NCBI GenBank assembly: GCA_951213105.1 | Contig: OX578138.1 | Span: 64,455,040 to 64,519,039, forward strand | Direction of reading: 5' to 3' | Origin: Amaurobius ferox | Taxonomy: Eukaryota > Arthropoda > Arachnida > Araneae > Amaurobiidae | Length of the DNA stretch: 64,000 nt | Notes under the pieces: generated by a model | Seen by the model: the letters and a program-made list of their open reading frames with translations, nothing else | Told to the model about the DNA's origin: nothing | Databases searched by the model: none | In this document: positions 36,782-47,500 of the stretch, in pieces | How positions within the stretch are numbered: position 1 is the stretch's first letter | How the letters are laid out: each line of letters starts with the position of its first letter | Made by a program: the position numbers and the translations under genes

Positions 36782-39700
36782 TCAGTTATTGGTGTAATTT
36801 TAACTCAACTTTTATGTTGGGTAACATATAGATATACAGTAACACTTTGATAGCTTGAATCTCCAACAGAATAGTAAAATTCTTTTGAGATATTGGAAAT
36901 TCAACTTGCAGAATAAATATCGCAGGCTATTCAGAAATAGGAAATTTTCTAAATCGGTATTTCTCTAGTTTCCCACTTACATAGCAATTTATATGCTTAA
37001 AGTGCTGCATTGTCATCAACAAGCCTCTCTCTAATCTGCTCTGATATATAGCAGTTCAATTTAAACTTTTGTAACTTAACCAAAAACAGAAGTCTGTGCA
37101 AATTGTTATTGAAGGTAAACGTGTAGTACCAACATTTAGCATTTATTGCAAAAATTAAAATTAATTTGACCTGCTGGTTTGACATTTGATTTTTTTTCAC
37201 TATGGAAACATCCAAATGTGCAATAGCTTGAAAAAATGCTATGACAGATTCTCGTGATTATACCAAATGCTGCTTGTCTATTGCTTCAGAAGCTTACTGA
37301 ACTATTGAAACTGTTAAAGGATTAAAATTGACATAATAGTCATGTTCATCTTTGGTTTCAACTTTAAATGCATTCAATAATTTCTGCTGCACTAGGCTAT
37401 TATGAAACTATGAGTTACTTGTCGGTATTAGTGTAATTTTCAAAAATGATTTTCTCTTATAAAAAATCCCAATCAAAAGCAAGTGGAGATGACAGCTTGT
37501 GTTTAATAAAAGTAAGAATTATAGAAATGAAAATTGTAATGAAATATTTAATGTTACTTTGAATTATGGGAAAAATTTGACTTTATTAAAAATAATTATA
37601 TATATATAGAAATAATGAGCATATTGTTAAAATTCTTTGAGTTATAGAAAAATTCAACTTATAAAAGATGGAGTTGTAAAATTTCACTGTAGCAGCAGAA
37701 CTTTTATCTCATGGTACAAAATTAATTTCTTTATTGTAATTGATTTTAATAGATTTAACAATCTATATAGAATAAATAGTGAGTGGTTAGAAAAGATACT
37801 AGATATAAAAGTTTAATTTCTATACAGAATAATTTTTATTCACAAGAATGTAAAGAAGAAAACTACAAGAAATGCAATATCAGACAGTTATGAAATGTAG
37901 AAATTTAAATATCAGTATTTCATTAAAAGCAACATTTAAGAGTTAAGGGCATTCATTCTCTTTAGTAACTTTCAGCACACAGTTTGTAATAATGCCCCAA
38001 ACATCAAATACATCTGATATATAAAAATGATGGTATTTATTAACTATTAGAGTCATATATGATAATTCGAAATTCTAAAGTAAAATATTATTCTTTATAT
38101 TATATTGTTTGTAAATAACACATCACTTTCTCATAGATCATATCTTTCAGAAAACAAAGCTTTCATTGCTGACTGAAATATAAATAATTTAAAACACTTA
38201 CTATACAATTTAAAACATGCAGTTCAAACCTAACCCGTTTCAATAACATCCACTTCTCGCTTGTAACTGCAAAACAATCCTTTTTTACACTAAAATTATA
38301 TATTAAATAAAAATCTAAAATATTTTTTACATATATATTAAACACAATTTCATTTTGTGAATACAAGAAAGATTCTCTGTTTACTGGGGGGGTCCTAACT
38401 ACTTTTATTGCACAAAGGGATTGAAGTTATTAGAAAAACATACAAGAAATAAATTTGTAATTTATGGAGAACAAATTTATTACAATAAATTTTTATTCAA
38501 TACTACATTGAACATTTTTTCATTACATGAGGAACCCCAGTTTTAGAATTTCTTTCAGAAATTTGCTATCAATCACAAGGTTTTAACATTTTTATATACA
38601 TTTACACAAGGCTTCTAAAACTATACCTCTTAAGGTGCTTTAACAATCACATATTTACATAATTTTAAAAATAAATTAAGTCACTAATTGAAGCTGGAGG
38701 GAATAATATCTATTTTACTAAAAATAAAGAAATATTTTTTCTACCCATAACTACATTCTTGAAGGATATATATATTTTTTTTTTATAAGGGCAGGACTTT
38801 AGTTTATATTCTATAAATATTAGGATTAAGGTTCCAAATATTTTATCTTTTAAGAGTGTCTATGCAAATTCACATAAATTATCCCGAGCAAAACACCAAC
38901 GTTAAAATACACTATGTCAACAGTTTATACTAGTAGGTTTGATATTTCTACACAGTATTAAACAATTATATGTAAAAATTAAGGCTCCATTTAATCAATG
39001 ATAATGAACACACAATTAAATCTAATGATACAAATCTGATATTAGTGACAAATATTAATTAGACTACATCGACAAAATGTGAAGCAGAGAATAAAAAAAT
39101 GACTTAGCAGTGTAGTACATAAGAGTCTTTAATCATGAAAGTTTTACTTATAAGAACTGTAAAGAAAATCTACTCATTACATAATTTGTTTCTAGTTCAA
39201 GGCACGAGCCACAATAACATGTGGCAAAATAGGCGCTGCCCCACAGCCTGCATAACACATTATTATTCAGCATATTGCATTAATATAGAGCCATTGTCAT
39301 TTTAAAGTTTTAAATATAAAAATTACATAGGTATATAAAAAATTAAAAATTTTGTTTTGTTATAGAAAATTTGATGATTCAAAAGCATAAGTAATGATAT
39401 TGCCTAATATAACATTATGGTTCATTTCTTTTTTCTTTCATTCCAAACCATTCTAAGACTCGATAGTTTCCCTGTTTCAATAATTTTGTTTGAAATTTAT
39501 GAAAACTATTTTTAAACACTAATTAATATCAGTTAATTTTTCATTTAACATTTATTTGAGCACTGTAGCATATTTAGTAGTATCAAATTATACCAAGTAG
39601 TATTAATATTTTGAATAACATATTACTTAAAGTTCATAAATTATTTTAAAAGATTAACTGATACATCCATTGTGTGATAAAATAAAATTACAATCCAATC

Positions 39701-41290
39701 TAGAAAATGATGATAAAAAATATGTTGAAGGCTAAAATTAATAATCAAAGTATATTAAATGGAATTATTAGTAAAGCTGGAAAATGAAATTCAGAATACA
39801 TACAGGAAAATTCAGAGGAATACAACATAACTTGAGATCGATAACAACCAGCTTTAGTATGGAAAAGGTTTAGAGGAATCTTGTCTATATTAAATTCAAC
39901 ATATTAATAAAATAGATATATGGGACACTGTTAGACAATATTTATTTCAATCTCAAGGTAGTCATGGCACTCACTTTGGTTAAACTCTTCAGAGTTCTAA
40001 CTGTACAACAAACATCTTCACAAAGCAGCTGCAAGCATTAACATCACAAAGAAAGTACCCTTAAAAATTGACGAGAATATGTAGAATATTCATTCACTAG
40101 ATTTAATGGACGTAAAAAAATCTCCTGGATGCTCCAAGTGAAGAATGTGAGGATAATTAAAAGAATGATGTAAAAAAGCATCAAGAGATTCGTCATGTTA
40201 GAGGTTAAAACACGTAACCAGATTTGAAATGGACTGGCTGTATTTTGGATGGATGACAAACGGTTATTAGAAACAGGATTCCCGTACTTCACCATTAAAA
40301 AAATTCAAGCACTTTCAAGGAACCATGTGAGTTTTTTTTTTGTTTTTTTTCTCATTTCTTACTGGTCTTGGCTAAATTTTTATAATTGCAAATTTTCCAT
40401 AGATATGAAATAAGTTATGTATGTTTTAAAATTAAATATATATAAGTTATGTATGTTTTAAAATTAAATATATATATTATATATATATATATAACAGTAA
40501 TTTAAATTGAATATGGCAAAATTTGTACAATCAGAATATGCAAAATGAAATTTTATAAAATTAGATGAATCTTTAATATCAAATTTTAAACTGCAAGTGA
40601 TTTTATGAATTCAGAATATAAATTATCTTTTACTTAAAATTATATTTTTACTTTCTCCTTAGTAAGTAAGCATGGCTTGTTTTCCTTTGACACTAAACAT
40701 GATTGGAGGAAAATACTTATCAGTAGCCACTGAATCATTTATAGAGAATTTATAAATAAGATGTTGTTTAATTGTCAAAACCTTTAAAATCAGAATAAAA
40801 CTCAAACACTTTTGAGATTCAAGTACTGTGGGAACCCTGTAGAAAGCAAGGATGCAAGCCTTGGAACATTTATTTTAGGAATATTAGAGGATCATATTAG
40901 TTTTCCTACTATTCACTACCATATTATTATGTGCTTTTATAATCTGTGCATTACATTAAAAGGCAAATATATTTGTTTAAAATATAAATTATTTTAAATC
41001 ACTGTAAAAGCATGCTTTAAATACTTATATATAAGCAAATTTGGACAAATATTAAGTTGCATGGAAACGAAGATAATTTTTACCTTAAATATTTACATTA
41101 GTATCATACTTTATAATTATTCTATATTCAACATAATAAATTAAGCATTTGAAGTCAAAGATTGCATCATTGATTTGTGAAAATCTATATATAATTTGAA
41201 ATAAATAACTGTTAAGCAAAACCTAAAATTATGTTCCACAGGCAGTCCTTGTCACATTAATATGTACAATACATTCTGTCATAACCATCT

Positions 41291-41517
41291 CTATGCTTTT
41301 GAATCGCCATTTTCATGAGTAATGGTCCGTTCTTTATAATAAATCTCTTCTGTTTCTTTGTCACATAATAAGAGAAGAATGGCACCAAACAGAAAAATTG
41401 CAGAACCCCAAGCAACACCATATGCCCAGCCAAATTCCCAGACTGACCTATTGCTGCGTTCGATTTCAGCGGCAAAACATGCAGGGTAGATCACTAGCGC
41501 AATTAGCACAGACAACA
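41291..41517 (-). CDS. TMEM47-like terminal exon
   Basis: Acceptor (T)n-CAG at 41518-41520 on the - strand. Completes the third membrane segment (LSVLIALVIYPACFAAE), then WEFGWAYGVAWGSAIFLFG and ILLLLCDKETEEIYYKER, ending HENGDSKA and TAG. The KETEEIYYKER tail is cytosolic. Confidence 0.88.
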
Positions 41518-44500
41518 CTGAAAAAAAAATAATATATAGCAAATTAGATGTTGTACATTCATATTAAAATAAAACAAATATGTCAAATGTTGGAAATTAT
41601 TAATAACTTTTTATAATCTATAATATTCCTAATCCGGGCTATAGTGGTAACATAGAAATAACATATATAAGAATGACGAATTGTTAAATTAAAATTGTCA
41701 AAGAAAAATTTAAATAAATTGAATAGTTTTTTTATAATATTTTATTATAATATCATTGGTTCATAACCTAGTATGGCAATTTCTCTTTTAAATAAAGGGA
41801 GGGGGGGGTATAATATTTTACTCATTTTAGAAACATACTACTGGAGATGTCAAATAAAAAAAGAGCTTTTGTAAATTAAATAAAGTAGAATCTTAATTAT
41901 ACTTAAAATAATTCAGACAAACTCCTTTGGGAAATCAAAAATTTCAGATAACTGAAAACACTTGAAAGCTTTCTGCAACCTCCAAATTGAAAGGTGGAAT
42001 GAGATAGAATGGTTTTAAATAATTGCACAAATTGGTAAAACGTGTACTTCGACATGACATTGATTTCTTTCATTTTTTGATATATTAAATTTGGAAAATA
42101 TATATTCAAAGAGAAAAAGAGGCAGATCCGTGCATGAATTATTGAGAGTTTCAAATAAAATAGTTTCACAGATAATCAAAGTTTTACTGTAATGGACATA
42201 AACATTAAAAATATAATTATATAATTTTCTTACATTTTAAATTAGTTAAAAAAAAATCTAATCCAATAAAAATTCAAAATAAACTTACATGCACCAACCA
42301 TAATATAGAGTGCAAATCTGTATAGTGTGTACTTGCGAGTAGGATCTTTGCTACACAACCCCATTCCAGTTATCACTGTTGCTAAAATATCCAGAAGCAC
42401 TGTAATTACACACAAAGCAGCAGCACCTTGAATGTAACCTGCATAGAGTAAAAATCATTTTACTCTAATTATATACCATACTCAATATGTTCATCAACCT
42501 TAGTTTCCAATTTTGATGTGCACACTGCAAATATTAAAATTTTAAAGGTAAAAAAAAAATGTACCCTTTCTTTCACTAAATTAGTCAAAAGTCGGATAAA
42601 TCCATGTAACAATAAATGTTATGCAAGCTAATGCTGTTGATAAGGGAGGGGTTTAAAGGATGCATTGCGTATGAGGCCCATGAGGAAAAAAGGGACCCGA
42701 ATCACAAATAGTACATAAAAAAATCAATAACTTTTTTAAAAACTATCTGACTTATATTATGTTCAGAAAAATATAATCCCACCCCATCTATATATATAAA
42801 GAAGAAAAGTATGTATGTATGATCCACCATACCCGGAGAATGGCTGAACCAAATTTCATAAAATTTGTCTTGGTAGTCATGAGATTGCCCCACTTAAAAC
42901 ATAGGCCATGTTTCGAGTTTCTACAACCAGTGGTTCTCGAGATATTAGTGAAAAACAACACTTTTTCCTAGAAGTTGTACTCTCTAACTCCATGATTCAC
43001 AACGAAAAAGGTTGGACATTGTTGGTTTTAACGTGAAAGTCAATTAAATCTGTGAGTTTTGTGGGAGTTTATTGAATGTATTAGTCACTTTTGAAAATCA
43101 TAGGTTTGAAATAAGAACTTAAATGGAAACTCAATTACCATGGTTTATTTTTCACAGGCTTACTCAACGACGAAAAGTATTAAGAAATCAAAATGACTAA
43201 TCATCATTCTATGAGGCAAGCAATGCGTAAATAAGTATTTACTTTTATGGTAAGGTTATCATTTAAAATTAAAAAAAAACTCCATTTCAATCAAATCTTC
43301 TTATCTACGTTTAAATTATTATTCAAGATTAATAATATGTAAGTACTATATAAAATCTTTATGATATTACTTTCTCCAAATTCAATTAATTCCATCTGTA
43401 GTTCCGTGAGTGCCGTTAGGATATCAATTAAATATGGTCCATAGACCAATTTCATTTCTAAAGTATGTTATTCGAAATCAGAAAATCTATCATTGGATTC
43501 TCCAATTAGCATGTTCTATACAGTTATGTAGTTTCTGAAAGTCACATACAGCATATTTCTGCTCCTTTAACATATTTTTTGGCATTTTCCCAAAGACCGG
43601 TACGGTTCAGAATTTGGCGACTTTTTTGGTGCCAATTATCTTACTGCGCAAGATGTTTTTAAAATGGATCTTTACCTTATAGAAATTCATTTCATGTAAT
43701 TTTTTTGCAAATTTATAACAATATTCTAACGATTTAAAACACGCAAGTTATTTTTTTTAACGTTGATACTTGGAAGAAATTTAATGAAAAACGATACTTG
43801 ACGACATTTGATAAAAACGAAACTTAGAAGAAATTTATAAAGATTGATACTTAGAAGAAATTAAGTACTTTTCGGCCAATCGTTCGCTGTCGAAGATCGC
43901 TATGTTAAAACAACCGTTTGTGCAATAGTGGATCCGTAGTAATTCGAATATGGTTCTTCGCCCGTTTCGGGGACTTTCTTCGCCTGCTAAAAACATCACA
44001 GAATCCGCCCCTGACTGTCGCAGGTAGCAACAGCTGTTTGTGCAACAGGCGTTCCGTGGCTCATAAAGTTGAAACCCAGACCGTCCGACCTACCTGAAAG
44101 GTGTTGTTGTTGAAACCCAGACCGTCCGACCTACCAGAAAGGTGTAAGGTAACTGTTTGGACGGTCGGGAAGTGCCACCCAATTTAGACCGGAACACAGT
44201 GGGGGAGGCATCCACAGGGACCGCACCCTCCTTCCCTACCACCAACCTCTCGGAAGGACTTTCGGACCCACATGTTTAACGTGATCGTACTCCGCATGAA
44301 CACGGCGGCAGTTTAGTTTTGGCAGTGGCTGGAATCGAACCCGGGCCTACCGAGTGCAACTCCAGCGCGCTAACCAATGGGCTACCGCGCCCCTCTACCT
44401 GAAAGGTGTGGAACAATTCGAACATGGATCTACGCCCGCAAAAAATCATCACAGAATCTGGCACCTCTGGCTATTGGAGGTCGCACGTAACAACAGCTAT

Positions 44501-47500
44501 TTATGCAACAGGTGTTCCGTAGCTCATAGAATGATTTTCATGTTACGTCCGCTGCGCGGACGTAAGCCTGTGCTCTATGAGCCATAGAACACCTGTTGCA
44601 GAAAACAGTTTTTGCTATGTGCGAGCTCCAAACAGCCAGCGAGGCTGGACCGCGAAGCGGTAGTAGGTCCATGTTCGAATTGATATGGACCAACTGTTGC
44701 CACATTGTAACTAAATCCAACGGTCGCTCCGTTAATCGAAAAGTATCGACATTTGATAAATAATGATACAAAACATAATAAGTGAAACTAAATTTTACTT
44801 TTTTATTTCTAGATGTTTCTTTGACGTTTCAATATGCCTAAAAAAATACATCTATTGGCCAAATCCATCCAAAGGTTAAGAAAGTGCCTCCGACCTTCTT
44901 CACACCGAAGTCATGAGGGAGCGCAATTACAATGTCGAAGAGTTGGCGCACTACGTGCAAACTCCACTTTTGGTGGACGATCAGAGAATAGTGTACGATA
45001 CCATCATGGAACGCATAAGCACATCGAGTGGCGGCCTACTTTTCTTACATGCACCTGGCGGCACAGGCAAATTGTTTCTCATAAATTTCATACTGGTTGA
45101 GATACGCATGCGGCAGGAGGTAGCGCTTGCAATTGCATCATCTGGCATAGCGGCCACCCTAATGGCTGGGGGATGAACAGCCCATTCAGCCCTGAAGTTA
45201 CCTCTCAATATTGCTACAAATGAGAACCCTGTCTGCAATATAAGCAAGAGCTCTGGTCAAGCTCAAGTGCTAAAACTGTGAAAATTTATAGTATGGGACG
45301 AGTGCACGATGGCACACAAAAAATCATTAGAAGCTCTTAACCGTACACTACAAGACCTAAAAGGGAGTAGTGAACTGATGGGAGGAACGTTAGTGGTCCT
45401 GGCTGGTGACTTTCGCTAAACGCTGCCCATAATTCCGCGGTCAATACCTGCTGATGAGTTTAATGCTTGCCTCAAAGCTTCAGCTCTGTGGGGAAAAGTG
45501 CAGAATTGTCAACAAATATGCAAGCTCGCATTCATCGAGGAAGAGATGCACAGCAGTTCGCAGCGAAACTGCTTTAGACTGGCAGTGGCACTTTCCCCAT
45601 TGATTCACAGACAGGCGAAATCACATTCACTGAAAATATGTGCCAGTTAGTGTCGTCCATAGAGCAGCTGATTCAGAAAATATACCCAAACATAGCCCAA
45701 AACTTCAGAAACCATGATTGGCTATGCGAGAGAGCCATCCTGGCACCCAAAAATGACAGCGTGAATCAAATTAACGAACAGATACAGAACCAATTACCAG
45801 GCACCGCCACCACATACAAGTCATTTGACTGTACAGTGGACACCGATGATGCCGTTAATTACCCGCTGAAATTCCTGAACTACCTTGAGCCACCTGGAAT
45901 GCCTTCTCATATCTTGAAGTTAAAGAAAGGATCACCAATAATGCTTCTGCGGAATCTGGACCCACCAAAACTATGTAATGGAACACGGCTGTGTGTCAAA
46001 AATATATTACCAAATGTCATTGAAGCCACGGTATTAACGGGAAAGGCAAAAGGAAAGAACGTATTCATACCTCGCATACCGTTGATACCAGCCGACCTAC
46101 TATTCAGATTCAAACAAGTCCAGTTCCCAGTTAGACTGGCATTTGTCATGACCATCAACAAAGCTCAAGGACAAACCCTTAAGTTTGCAGGCATAAATTT
46201 AGAAACTCCTTGCTTCTCTCATGGCTAATTGTATGTGGCATGCTCAAGAGTAGGAACTTCACAAAATTTGTATGTTTTAGCTCCGGGAGGAAAATTAAAA
46301 AAAATGTGGTTTACAAACAAGCATTGCGGTAAAACCTAACAAATAATTAGGATAATGGCATTTAATTTGTTAACATTTGCATTGTTGCCTAGCGTTTAAG
46401 AGTAATTTTAGTTTTCCTTTCAAATTGTACATATTAACTGATTAACTGTACATCAATTGTGGACACCTAATAATCACTTTCGAGACGCTGCCCAGCTCGG
46501 GGGGTGGGGAGGAGGCTAGCTGCGAAGGGCGTGCCGTAGGCACATCGGTAGCAGCTATGACTTATATAATGCAATACTTTTTTTTTCTTATAATGCAATG
46601 AATTTACTTCTTTTACAGTGAAAACACAATGTATAAGATTCAAGGCCCTATATGTTTCGGTGTAATTTTTATCAGAGTTTTGCATCGTAAATCTCGAGCA
46701 CCGCCGGGTATTCGCTGCTAGTTCTCAATAAAACTCATAAATAAGTAAAAAGATCTTAACTCAAATTTAGAATTAAAAAAATAAATAAATGCTACAAAAG
46801 TAAAGGAAATAACATGCAGGTGCTATTCTCATAGAAATGCCACGGAACAAATGTACAGTACACGTTCAATGTCCAGACATAGTCTTTACTTAAAGAATTT
46901 GGCCCAACAGTGGAAGTTGGGGTGGATTTACATATTTAAACTAAGTCGCTTAAGGTTCCAGCAGCTAAATAGGGCCCTTAAATGATTTGAAGTATATATA
47001 TTAAAAGACCGCACATTTTAAAATCACTTAGGTCATTAAAAATTAATAGTAATAATAAATAAAATAATAATTTGTTAATAAAATATATTAAATAAAATGT
47101 GTCTGCCATACATACATTAGTAAACTTGTATTGCACATTAGGATTAGTTAAATGAGCAGTTATGAACACGTTTTCATGATTAAAGCAAAATTTTCATAAA
47201 GCTTCAACTTTATTTAGTTTGTGACAGGGTACTTATGTATTTGATGCAAAAGGGTACAAAAATTTTTGTTGGTAATACTGATGGTGTCATGAGGTAGCAA
47301 TTAAAAAATCTGATGTGGGCAGCACATGACTTTCCCTGTATACTCATATGTTCTCTTTATTTCATCAATAAATCATTAAATTGAGTTAAATTTCACAAAA
47401 TAACACCCATAATTATTTAAATTTATTTTTAATTCAATTTTCGCGCACATTAGGTAACAGGATTTAGTTTCAAAGGTGGCGTAGAGAAAATGCAAAAAAC

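Larger units (their letters stand above)
24350..41290. other. Convergent intergenic interval: UTRs and repeats
   Basis: The TPRG1L-like and TMEM47-like genes point at each other across this interval. Candidate polyadenylation signals for the former are AATAAA at 24559 and 24640, too common in this AT-rich DNA to be decisive. Transposons and repeats inside are listed separately. 31000-33400, 34500-41290 and most of 25800-26990 contain only AT-rich sequence, some of it probably 3' UTR, with no convincing gene. Confidence 0.5.
42787..46721 (+). mobile_element. Helitron copy 1, with broken helicase
   Basis: Starts TCTATATATATAAAGAAGAA preceded by A and ends in GCTGCTAG followed by T, the A|TC...CTRR|T signature of Helitrons; a GC-rich short hairpin (GAGCACCGCCGGGTATTCGC) sits just before the CTAG. 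No inverted repeats or target duplication, as expected. The 3' ~165 bp matches copy 2 at 62096-62271 and the 5' ~200 bp matches 59873 onward. The helicase C-terminal region survives as a pseudogene; the Rep nuclease domain is absent, so it is non-autonomous. A SINE (44104-44394) is nested inside. Confidence 0.85.

Noticed and set aside
36837..37692. A possible pogo-type element with ends CAGTAACACTTTGATAGC and the complement of CAGTGAAATTTTACAACT
   Set aside because: The two ends match poorly and the interior shows no convincing transposase motif.
40044..40295. An 83-residue - strand frame with hydrophobic residues downstream of the TMEM47-like stop
   Set aside because: No recognisable domain, no splice signals placing it in the gene, and the gene's stop at 41291 is at the expected family position.
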